Assembly (NCBI GenBank): GCA_002839095.1
Contig: PGXL01000004.1
Location: 104,246 to 168,245, forward strand
Direction: 5' to 3'
Source: Tenericutes bacterium HGW-Tenericutes-2
Lineage (GTDB): Bacteria; Bacillota_I; Bacilli_A; Acholeplasmatales; Acholeplasmataceae
DNA: 64,000 bases
Every line of letters begins with the position of its first letter. The stretch's first letter is position 1. The position numbers and the translations under genes are program-made. Below the pieces are notes generated by a model. That model was not told where the DNA came from and searched no databases. It saw nothing but the letters and a program-made list of their open reading frames with translations. Shown piece after piece: positions 56,757 through 64,000 of the stretch.

Positions 56757-57652
56757 GCATGATTGAAATTAGAAACCTGACAAAAGATTATGGATTATCA
56801 CGAGGTATTTTCAACATCGATCTTGAAGTGAAAAAAGGTGAAATCTTTGGTTTTGTTGGAACTAACGGAAGTGGTAAAACAACAACGATCAGAAACATGA
56901 TGGGTTTTATCAGACCGGATAGCGGAAGTGTCTACATAATGGATCATGAGGTGAACTATGACACAACTCAAATCATGAGACATATTGGATATGTGCCAGG
57001 CGAAATAGCTTTTCCCGACATAGGTGATGGGGATGCGTTCTTGAAGAGTCAAGCAGAAATGATGGGATTAAAAACCATGGAATACGCCAAGTATTTAATC
57101 AATAAATTTAAGCTAGACACCACAGCAAATCTAAAGCATATGAGCAAAGGCATGAAGCAAAAAACGGCCATCGTACAAGCGTTTATGGCTGAACCGGATA
57201 TTTTAATCCTGGATGAGCCTTCAACCGGACTTGATCCACTCATGCGAGAAACATTCGTAGATGTATTGATGGAGGCAAGACAGAGAGGTGCTACCATATT
57301 TATGAGCAGTCATGTGTTTGAAGAGGTAGAAAAAACATGTGATCGTGTCGCACTTTTGCATAACGGGAAAGTATTAGATATCGTGGATATGAAAAAGATT
57401 CGTCACAACGAAGTAAAGACATACAAAGTTGGATTTGAAGACGAAAGAGATTATCAAAATTATGTGAATTTGAATCTCTACATAACGTCAAAAAATGATA
57501 AATATATGCAAGTAACCGTCGACATCAAAGACGCTCAAGTAAACGAATTTATGAAGGTATTAGCGCAATTCAATTTAAAATATATCAAAGAAGTAAAATA
57601 CACGCTCAAAAAGTATTTTTTAAAAAAAATAAGTGAGGACAACGAAAAATGA
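56753..57652 (+). CDS. ABC transporter ATPase 2
   Basis: A 299-residue paralogue of the preceding ATPase, alignable over its whole length (IEIRNLTKDYGLSRGIFNIDLEVKKGEIFGFVG). Walker A is GTNGSGKTTT, signature MSKGMKQKTAI, Walker B ILILDEPSTGLDP and H-loop MSSHVFEE. The pair probably forms a heterodimer on the single permease, or with two copies of it. It overlaps the permease gene in ATGA. Confidence 0.92.
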   Translation: MSMIEIRNLTKDYGLSRGIFNIDLEVKKGEIFGFVGTNGSGKTTTIRNMMGFIRPDSGSVYIMDHEVNYDTTQIMRHIGYVPGEIAFPDIGDGDAFLKSQAEMMGLKTMEYAKYLINKFKLDTTANLKHMSKGMKQKTAIVQAFMAEPDILILDEPSTGLDPLMRETFVDVLMEARQRGATIFMSSHVFEEVEKTCDRVALLHNGKVLDIVDMKKIRHNEVKTYKVGFEDERDYQNYVNLNLYITSKNDKYMQVTVDIKDAQVNEFMKVLAQFNLKYIKEVKYTLKKYFLKKISEDNEK

Positions 57653-58536
57653 TCAGTATACCATTATTGAAACAATCCATCAAAGCGAATTGGGGTCTTT
57701 GGACAGCAACAACCCTGACATTGATTTTGCTTTACGTCGTTATCAAATTTGCTATGGGGTTAGTCACGGTTTCAGGTGATGCAGACCCAAACATATTGAT
57801 CCCATATATCATCGCCTTAGAATCCGCAGGGCTGTCACTCGACGGACTCTTTACTGCGATCGGTTTGAATCCTGACATCTTGACAGGCATTGCATCGATG
57901 GATTCAAATGTTCTGGTTAGCTCAATTTTTTATCCTGTTGTGTCGGTGCTGATGCCCTTGGTCTACACGGTTATAGTTGGGAATAAATTGTTTGCCAGTC
58001 AAATTGATCGAGGATCCATGGCGTTTGTTTTATCCACTTCGATCAAGCGATCCAAGATAGCGTTCACGCAAATGTTCTTTTTCATCATGTCTTTAGTAGC
58101 GATGTTTATCTTAACAACCATCGTGGATGTTATCTTAGCATTAACCATCGAAAATTCATTAGCGATTGACCACGTTCTGTTGCTCAACCTAGGTCTATTC
58201 ATATTCACGGTTGCCATGGGATCGATTACGTTCATGTTTTCTGCGGTTTTCAACTATACGAAGCATTCGATCTCTTTAGGTGGAGGTGTAGCGTTAGTAT
58301 TTTTCATATCTAAAATATTAGGGTTGTTTGGTTCTGATCTCTTCATGAACATGGGGATTGGTATCGAGCCCATGGGATACTTTAATAACATCACGATGAT
58401 CACGCTGTTCAATACGACCTCAATCTTGGATGGGTCATCCACCTACATCATGCACTTTGCAATTCTGTTACTCATTTCAGCGATGTGCTTTACAGTAGGC
58501 ACGCTTTGGTTTACAAAAAAAGATATTCCAGTTTAA
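57649..58536 (+). CDS. ABC-2 type permease
   Basis: A 295-residue membrane protein with about six helices (about 17-38, 95-115, 145-170, 180-205, 215-235, 270-290) and a large first loop. It shows the ABC-2/NosY-like pattern GNKLFASQIDRGSMAFVLSTSIKRSKIAFTQ, where permeases contact the ATPase. Substrate unknown; neighbours point to lipid or lipophilic compounds. Confidence 0.85.
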   Translation: MISIPLLKQSIKANWGLWTATTLTLILLYVVIKFAMGLVTVSGDADPNILIPYIIALESAGLSLDGLFTAIGLNPDILTGIASMDSNVLVSSIFYPVVSVLMPLVYTVIVGNKLFASQIDRGSMAFVLSTSIKRSKIAFTQMFFFIMSLVAMFILTTIVDVILALTIENSLAIDHVLLLNLGLFIFTVAMGSITFMFSAVFNYTKHSISLGGGVALVFFISKILGLFGSDLFMNMGIGIEPMGYFNNITMITLFNTTSILDGSSTYIMHFAILLLISAMCFTVGTLWFTKKDIPV

Positions 58537-58569
58537 GGATCGTGCATAGTAGGATATCATGAAGGAGGG

Positions 58570-59259
58570 ATGCAATCAGTGAAAAAAATAATTATCTTTG
58601 ATTTGGATGGAACTTTGAGCAACAATGTCGATCAGTCTGAACTCATATATGAACGAATTTCAAAACGATACAAACTAAAACAACTATCCAAAGATGGAAT
58701 TCGAGAATTAAAAACGAAGCCAGGTTTAAAGCGGTTGTTCGATTTAGGTGTTCCGATATATAAATTGCCTAAATTGTACAGAGAATCGCGTGATATTGCA
58801 TCTGAATTTGTCGATGATTGCACGATCATCTCAGGAATGAAAGAGCTCTTAGTGAACCTGAATGAAAGCAAGGTTAAATTAGCCATCGTTTCTTCAAATA
58901 GTGTTTCAAATATCAATAAAATATTATCAAATAATGATATCAACACATTCTCCTTCATTGAGGGGAAGGCTAGCATGAAAGGAAAAAAACGCAAGATTAA
59001 GAAACTGCTTCGAAAACATGGATATGATCCCGAGGACGCCATTTACGTCGGTGATGAAATTCGAGATGTCTTGGCTTGCCGATCAATTCCCATCGAAGTG
59101 ATCGCGGTGACATGGGGATTTGAGACGAAAAACGCTCTGGCAAACTCAAATCCCGATTACATTGTCGAGACGATTGAAGAATTATCCAGTTTGCTGATGA
59201 ATAAAACTGGTGGTCATCGAATCATTAAGAATCGCAGTAGAAAGGTAGAGAAACCATGA
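58570..59259 (+). CDS. HAD-superfamily hydrolase (phosphoglycolate-phosphatase-like)
   Basis: A ~229-residue HAD phosphatase: motif I IFDLDGTLSNN, motif II AIVSSNS, motif III lysines GKKRKIKKLL and motif IV YVGDEIRDVLACRSI. AAGGAGGG lies just before ATG 58570; GTG 58579 (KKIIIFDLDGT) has better spacing and may be the true start. The stop overlaps degV in ATGA. Confidence 0.88.
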   Translation: MQSVKKIIIFDLDGTLSNNVDQSELIYERISKRYKLKQLSKDGIRELKTKPGLKRLFDLGVPIYKLPKLYRESRDIASEFVDDCTIISGMKELLVNLNESKVKLAIVSSNSVSNINKILSNNDINTFSFIEGKASMKGKKRKIKKLLRKHGYDPEDAIYVGDEIRDVLACRSIPIEVIAVTWGFETKNALANSNPDYIVETIEELSSLLMNKTGGHRIIKNRSRKVEKP

Positions 59260-60134
59260 GAAAAAGAATCGTGATTGACACTTCAACAGGCGGATTAGAT
59301 TATTATCCATTTGAACATGGCATTGAGATATTGCGTATTAAGATCAATATCAAAGGTCAAGAGTATGAGGACGGATTAACACTAAAGGCAGATCAATTTT
59401 ATGATATGCTTAAAAACGATAAAGAACTATTACCAAAGACCAGCCAACCATCTGTTGGCGATGTGATGAACATCTTTCAAAAATTCTTAGATGAAGGTGT
59501 TGAAGAGATTTTTGTAGTGACCATATCGGCTAAGATGAGCGGAACTTATAACTCATGCATCATGGCTGCTAAGGAGTTCGAAGGGAAAATAAAGATTAAG
59601 GTCTTTGATACGAAGACGGTCTGCTTTTCGGAAGGTATTTTCGCTTTGGAAGCTAAAAAGATGATCGACAAAGATTTTTCATTAGAAGAAATCGAAAACA
59701 AACTCAGTGACATGAGACATTTGAACACCATCTATTTTGCAGTAAACTCTTTAACCTATCTGGTTAAAAATGGACGCTTGAGCAATGCGAAGGGCTACAT
59801 AGGCAAACTTTTAGATATCAAACCGGTGTTACAGGTGCAAGAATCTGGGGAAATCGTTTCAATTGGCAACAAACGAACCATCAAATCCGTCCTATCTTCA
59901 ATCACATCGTTGGTCGAAGAATATGTCGATCATCGTCCATATCAGGCATATTTAATCTATACAGCGAACCCTAACCTGAAAGCTCATTTCGTTAGTATGA
60001 TTAAAGAAAATCTCGGATTAGAAAACCTGTATGAATCACCGTCGACTCCGGTGGTTGGTGCACATGTCGGTCCTGACGTGATAGGCATTGGGATTTTTAT
60101 TGGTGATCATTTAGAGGTAGGTAGGAAAAATTGA
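59256..60134 (+). CDS. DegV family fatty-acid-binding protein (second copy)
   Basis: A 292-residue DegV protein: DTSTGGLDYYPFEHGIEIL, KTSQPSVGDVM, VVTISAKMSGTYNSCIMAA, YFAVNSLTYLVKNGRLSNAKGYIG and VVGAHVGPDVIGIGIFIGD. It is a clear paralogue of the 34648 gene. FakB-like proteins carry a bound fatty acid. Being inside a TetR-controlled export operon suggests a role in fatty acid sensing or handling. Confidence 0.9.
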   Translation: MRKRIVIDTSTGGLDYYPFEHGIEILRIKINIKGQEYEDGLTLKADQFYDMLKNDKELLPKTSQPSVGDVMNIFQKFLDEGVEEIFVVTISAKMSGTYNSCIMAAKEFEGKIKIKVFDTKTVCFSEGIFALEAKKMIDKDFSLEEIENKLSDMRHLNTIYFAVNSLTYLVKNGRLSNAKGYIGKLLDIKPVLQVQESGEIVSIGNKRTIKSVLSSITSLVEEYVDHRPYQAYLIYTANPNLKAHFVSMIKENLGLENLYESPSTPVVGAHVGPDVIGIGIFIGDHLEVGRKN

Positions 60135-60670
60135 TGAAAGAAAACATACAGGTTACTAGAAGCAAAGAGTGGATATATAATGCACTCATGTTCTTACTTA
60201 AAAAAAATGCTTTTAGAAAGATATCTATTGATGATATTACAAAAGAAGCAGGTGTTGCAAGACCGACATTTTACCGCAACTTTGATTCGAAAGAAGATAT
60301 ATTGCTCGATCAAGGACGAAAAATATATGAACGTTTAATGTTGGATCTTGAAACGGACATGAATAATGACAATCCAATTTTCCATTCGATTAAGAAAATG
60401 GTCATAGTTTTCAATGAGTATTCCGATTTATTCGAAGTACTCATCACCAACAGCCTAGAATATCTTATCTTCCAGTCCTTTGAAGCTGAAATTTCAAAAT
60501 TATTGAAAAAAGTATTTGATATTGAAAAGGAAGATAAATATAAAGCACGGTTTTTTGAAGGTGCACTGTTTTCTGTTGTGGTTGAATGGATTAAAAATTC
60601 AAAGTCTGAATCCGTTGACGAAATGACTGAGATTATATATAATCTTGTCACATTTAATAACACCTTGTAA
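60134..60670 (+). CDS. TetR-family transcriptional regulator
   Basis: A 178-residue repressor from ATG 60134 (TTG 60131 possible). The N-terminal helix-turn-helix is typical: ALMFLLKKNAFRKISIDDITKEAGVARPTFYRNFDSKEDILL. The C-terminal ligand domain is variable. Encoded last in the ABC-HAD-degV operon, it probably represses the operon through the palindrome at 55759. The ligand may be a lipid, given the neighbours, but that is speculative. Confidence 0.9.
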   Translation: MKENIQVTRSKEWIYNALMFLLKKNAFRKISIDDITKEAGVARPTFYRNFDSKEDILLDQGRKIYERLMLDLETDMNNDNPIFHSIKKMVIVFNEYSDLFEVLITNSLEYLIFQSFEAEISKLLKKVFDIEKEDKYKARFFEGALFSVVVEWIKNSKSESVDEMTEIIYNLVTFNNTL

Positions 60671-60857
60671 TGAATTGACCAGTAGATCGACGGCGGATTA
60701 TAGATCAATCGTACAATTTTTAGTGGGATCAGCACTAATATTTAATAGCTATACTGACTTCAATTATTGATTACTTCAATCCATTTTGATAAACAAACTC
60801 GCAAGAAGTTGTATAGATTTTGAGATGAAAACCTATTGTTTGTGAAAGGAAAAAAAT

Positions 60858-61673
60858 GTGAATAAATTAGGAATTTGTTTATCTGGTGGAGGCGCAAGAG
60901 GAGCATATCAAATCGGTGCGCTAAAAGCGCTTGAAGAACTGGGCATTTTACAAAAAGCGAGTGCGTTTTCTGGAGCTTCGATTGGAGCGGTTAATGTTAC
61001 TTTTGCAGCCATTGGTTCACTTGATTTAGCAATGGATATTTGGTTCAACGTTCCAGAAGCGCCACTGGGAGAAAAAACTGCAATTATAAAGACCATCAAG
61101 AACGAGAGATTAAGATTAATTGATAATGGTTTGTTATCAATTAATAAGTTGAATGAGTATTTAAATGAGTATTTGAATTTTGAACTATTGACAAATAAAG
61201 ATATCTATATTGCAGTCTCTGAAACCGGTGATACTGATAAAGGATTTACTGACTTGTTGAAGTCTACCATTAAGCATTACGTTCATAGAGAATCACAAGT
61301 ATCGTATGTACCACTTAAAGAGCTAGATAAAAATATGCAAATCAATACGCTTGTTGCCTCGTGCTCAATACCCATAGTGTTTCCACCTGTTATCACTAAC
61401 AATAAAAAATATAGGGATGGAGGGTATTTCGATAACACCCCAGTTCAACCACTAATTGATATCGGTTGTGATGAAATCATCTGTGTCACTGTTTCAGCAT
61501 TATCCTCATTGCGATCGAAAAAAAAGAAGTATAAGAATGTTAGAATACATGATATACGATCAACAAAAAGTTTAGGTAAAATACTTGATTTTACATCTAT
61601 GCACTCAAGAAGAATTTATCATTATGGATATGACGATGTCATGAATTATTTCAAAGACAAAAAAAGTGAATGA
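60858..61673 (+). CDS. Patatin-like phospholipase
   Basis: A 271-residue lipid acyl hydrolase. The oxyanion loop GGGARG (10-15), nucleophile S41 in GASIG (39-43) and the Asp of YRDGGYFDNTPV complete the Ser-Asp dyad. The start is GTG 60858 with AAAGGA upstream. These enzymes cleave acyl chains from membrane lipids. Gene order with DegV (fatty acid carrier) and a glycosyltransferase suggests membrane lipid turnover. Confidence 0.92.
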   Translation: MNKLGICLSGGGARGAYQIGALKALEELGILQKASAFSGASIGAVNVTFAAIGSLDLAMDIWFNVPEAPLGEKTAIIKTIKNERLRLIDNGLLSINKLNEYLNEYLNFELLTNKDIYIAVSETGDTDKGFTDLLKSTIKHYVHRESQVSYVPLKELDKNMQINTLVASCSIPIVFPPVITNNKKYRDGGYFDNTPVQPLIDIGCDEIICVTVSALSSLRSKKKKYKNVRIHDIRSTKSLGKILDFTSMHSRRIYHYGYDDVMNYFKDKKSE

Positions 61674-61728
61674 AAGCTGTTGTTGAAATGCTTGAATCGA
61701 CAATTGGTTTAAACATTCGAGTTTAGAT

Positions 61729-62934
61729 ATGATGAAGCAGGTGAATATGAAGCAAAGATTAGTAATAGGAATTTTTACAGATGTATTTTTTCCAATGATT
61801 GATGGAGTGGTCAATGTCGTTGATAACTATGCAAAAAAGCTATCTTTGACCGCAGATGTCTATGTTTTTTCACCTAATTATGGAGAAATAGAGAACATTG
61901 ATAAATTTGCATATAAGGTTATACGGACAAAGTCTATAAAATTGCCACTGATGGATTACAGGCTTTCGTTTCCAAGTTTTGATACTTTTTTTGAAAAGAG
62001 CATGAAAGCAATAAAATTTGATATCATACATATTCACAGTCCATTTTCAGTAGGTAATTATGGGATTAATTATGCAAAAAGGCATAATATTCCACTTATC
62101 GCAACATTGCACAGTCAGTATAAAAAAGATTTCTACGAGCGTAGTAAAAATGCATTTATCAGTGAACTCGCAATCGGTGAATTGATGAGGAGATTAAACA
62201 GATGCGATCGACTCATTGCAGTAAACGATGAAATTGCAAGAGTATTTTACGAGTATGGTGCGAAAAGTCTTCCTATAGTCATCCGCAATGGGACTGACTT
62301 ATTGCCCTTGGAAGATGAACAGATGGCTAATGATTTGAGAAAGATGCATCACATTCAGCATGAGGATAAAGTGCTTTTATATGTTGGCCGCTTAGACAAA
62401 ATCAAAAATGTAGATTTTTTAATCGATTCTTTGACGATTCTTAAGAAAAGAGAGTTCAAATTTAAAATGATCTTTGTTGGATCTGGAATACATGAAGGTT
62501 TTATGAAGAAAAGAGTCACTTTAAATAATCTTAATGAGAACACAATATTTACAGGTCGTATTAAAGATCGAATTGAATTATCATCTTACTACAAAGTAGC
62601 AGACCTTTTCTTATTGCCATCATTATATGATGCTTCATCATTGGTTCAGGTTGAAGCAGCTAGTCAGCATACACCTACCTTATTTATAGAAAAAGCAGTA
62701 ACAGCTAGCACTATTTGTGATGGAGTAAATGGATACCTCTCAAGCAATGCACCTGAAATGTATGCAGAAAAAATAATTGACATATTTAGTAAAGCTATAT
62801 CACACAGGGAAATATGTAATAATGCTTACAGAGATCTATATCTATCGTGGAATCAAATCGTCAATGAATTATTCAAAAACTACATTGATTTGATATCAGA
62901 AAAGTTAAATACAGTTAAAATGCATAAAGACTGA
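61729..62934 (+). CDS. GT4-family glycosyltransferase (glycolipid-synthase-like)
   Basis: A ~400-residue GT-B enzyme: IGIFTDVFFPMIDGVVNVVDNYAKKL at the start, IHIHSPFSVGNYGINYAKRHNIPLIATLHSQYK, then KVLLYVGRLDKIKNVDFLIDSL, IFVGSG and LLPSLYDASSLVQVEAASQHTP. This pattern is close to the diacylglycerol glucosyltransferases of Acholeplasma and Firmicutes. The donor and acceptor are unproven. ATG 61729 or 61747 could be the start. A terminator lies about 80 bases downstream. Confidence 0.87.
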   Translation: MMKQVNMKQRLVIGIFTDVFFPMIDGVVNVVDNYAKKLSLTADVYVFSPNYGEIENIDKFAYKVIRTKSIKLPLMDYRLSFPSFDTFFEKSMKAIKFDIIHIHSPFSVGNYGINYAKRHNIPLIATLHSQYKKDFYERSKNAFISELAIGELMRRLNRCDRLIAVNDEIARVFYEYGAKSLPIVIRNGTDLLPLEDEQMANDLRKMHHIQHEDKVLLYVGRLDKIKNVDFLIDSLTILKKREFKFKMIFVGSGIHEGFMKKRVTLNNLNENTIFTGRIKDRIELSSYYKVADLFLLPSLYDASSLVQVEAASQHTPTLFIEKAVTASTICDGVNGYLSSNAPEMYAEKIIDIFSKAISHREICNNAYRDLYLSWNQIVNELFKNYIDLISEKLNTVKMHKD

Positions 62935-63014
62935 TAACTGCTTATCTACACATAGCAATCTAAACACTGGTAATGAAAGTTCCGAAATACACAATGCTTG
63001 ACATTCTTGTCAAT

Positions 63015-63057
63015 AAAAGCCATCAGATGACCTTCATAGGTTTCGATGGCTTTTTTT
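63015..63057. terminator. Bidirectional terminator between glycosyltransferase and recombinase
   Basis: AAAAGCCATC...GATGGCTTTTTTT hairpin, third copy of the element found in DR1 and DR2. It lies between converging genes and has T-runs on both strands. Confidence 0.8.
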
Positions 63058-63108
63058 CGATGAGTCAGATTTTATTCATCTTCGCAACATATTTTGCTTC
63101 AAAAAAAA

Positions 63109-64000
63109 TTAGATAATAACGACTTTGTAATTCATAATTTTACCGTACTTTTCGTTATGATAAGTACCTGTTGCTAAAGGTTTTAGTGCTTCAAAAGTAT
63201 GTCTATTTTCTGAGAATTCTTTATCGGTATAATTCTTGGTTCCTGCTACACAGAAGACAATGTTTTCAGGTGTCACTGAGATGATCTTGTAAATGAATGA
63301 ACGTAATGTATCACTATCAACTTCCTGGATTGGTTCTAGTAAATTGTTGAGTGTGGTTTCTATCTTTGCAAGTCTTGATCGCGTATCGTAGTTCGTTAAG
63401 TACTCACCTTCAAGTTTTCTGATCTCGGTTTTGTTATTGTGAAGCTGCAAGGTCAGTGATTGGTATTTGCTGTTGAAATCCTCCTGGGAAAGATTAGGAT
63501 TCTTCACTTGAACATCAATTAGGTTTGATATCATTCTTTCAAGCTCATCGCCTTGTGTTTGAAGCTTTTGAATCTTGATTTCAACATCGCTAACTCGAAT
63601 GGTCGACTTGATGATTTTCTGTATGTTTGGGATGATATCCTTTTCCTGTAAAAACACCTCGTTGAGCATTTTCACAGTCGCACCTTCAATCATCTCTTGG
63701 TAAGTAGCTTTAGCCTTACAGTGGGCTTTACCGTCGATGTAACCACCACATTGTTGCATAACTCTTTGAGCTGGTGTACCGTAATTCCAATAGCGTCTTT
63801 TCAAGGTTCGTCCACATTCAGAACAAACGATAAATGCTGAGAATGGATAAGTGACATTGTATTTGGCCAGGTTCTTATCCTTACCAACTTTCACCTTGCT
63901 TCGATCCTCTCTGATCCTTTGAGCAAGGAGAAAAGTCTCTCTATCGATGATTGCTTCGTGTGCATTCTCGGTATGATACATTGGAGCGAGTTCTTTATTC
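63109..64000 (-). CDS. Large serine recombinase, C-terminal part (cut by the window edge)
   Basis: The frame runs off the right edge without a start (NKELAPMYHTENAHEAIIDRETF...). At least 297 residues are visible: end of the recombinase domain, a zinc ribbon (CSECGRTLKRRYW...QCGGYIDGKAHC), a long coiled coil (DVEIKIQKLQTQGDELERMISNL...) and the C-terminus ENRHTFEALKPL...YKVVII. The catalytic resolvase domain lies outside. A dead copy of its tail occurs at 46865. Confidence 0.88.
   Translation of the reverse strand, partial: NKELAPMYHTENAHEAIIDRETFLLAQRIREDRSKVKVGKDKNLAKYNVTYPFSAFIVCSECGRTLKRRYWNYGTPAQRVMQQCGGYIDGKAHCKAKATYQEMIEGATVKMLNEVFLQEKDIIPNIQKIIKSTIRVSDVEIKIQKLQTQGDELERMISNLIDVQVKNPNLSQEDFNSKYQSLTLQLHNNKTEIRKLEGEYLTNYDTRSRLAKIETTLNNLLEPIQEVDSDTLRSFIYKIISVTPENIVFCVAGTKNYTDKEFSENRHTFEALKPLATGTYHNEKYGKIMNYKVVII

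Overview
The window looks like a low-GC chromosome of the Bacillota/Mycoplasmatota border, closest in style to Acholeplasma or Izemoplasma relatives. Gene order is Bacillus-like (gdpP-rplI-dnaB, prfA-prmC, rpiB-upp-atp, walJ-rlmH). Promoters are TTGACA/TATAAT or extended TGnTATAAT, and intrinsic terminators are strong. TGA is read as stop (prfA, atpD, walJ and rlmH all end in TGA) and tryptophans are TGG, so the standard bacterial code applies and not the Mycoplasma code. The lineage is an inference; no rRNA is present.

Layout. 1-120 is the right end of an IS200/IS605-type element. 178-3976 carries a GdpP phosphodiesterase fused in frame to ribosomal protein L9, then the replicative helicase dnaB. 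4106-10300 is accessory: a promoter joined to a 5'-truncated Rhs gene, a row of displaced Rhs C-terminal toxin modules each followed by a small presumed immunity gene, and a large serine recombinase. 10319-37300 is mostly housekeeping: dps, prfA-prmC, typA, then rpiB-upp and the full F-type ATP synthase operon whose c subunit has a sodium-type site. It continues with a CotH-like lipoprotein, yigZ, an AbiE toxin-antitoxin pair, cca, yhaM, a giant PrsA-like lipoprotein, walJ-rlmH, degV, mscL, and rsgA behind a leader peptide and a possible RNA switch. 37382-40310 is the vitamin B6 module: pdxST with a divergent pdxR and an inverted-repeat operator between them.

40347-55600 is a second accessory block. 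It holds a lipoprotein metzincin-like protease with a MacB-type ABC protein, IS3 debris, a secreted caspase-like (clan CD) protein, and a 2305-residue WapA/Rhs-type toxin with a lipoprotein candidate immunity gene. The Rhs locus lies between two ~220 bp direct repeats, next to the dead tail of a serine recombinase. 55759-62934 holds a TetR-controlled ABC export operon (two ATPases, permease, HAD phosphatase, DegV fatty-acid-binding protein, TetR), then a patatin lipase and a GT4 glycosyltransferase, which suggests lipid or membrane remodelling. The window closes inside another serine recombinase on the minus strand.

The most interesting pattern is a promoter block found three times. It has the core GGMCATATACGCYC directly before a -35-like TGTTYW, a TARAAT -10 at 17-18 bp, and a CGATRGGGG ribosome-binding region at fixed distance (66-69 nt from the start of the core). 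It precedes the truncated Rhs (4106), the metalloprotease/ABC pair (40347) and the giant Rhs (47272). These separated loci therefore look like one regulon of secreted antagonism or surface proteins under a common, unidentified activator. Toxin tips appear to be exchanged by recombination at the conserved NPVM codons.
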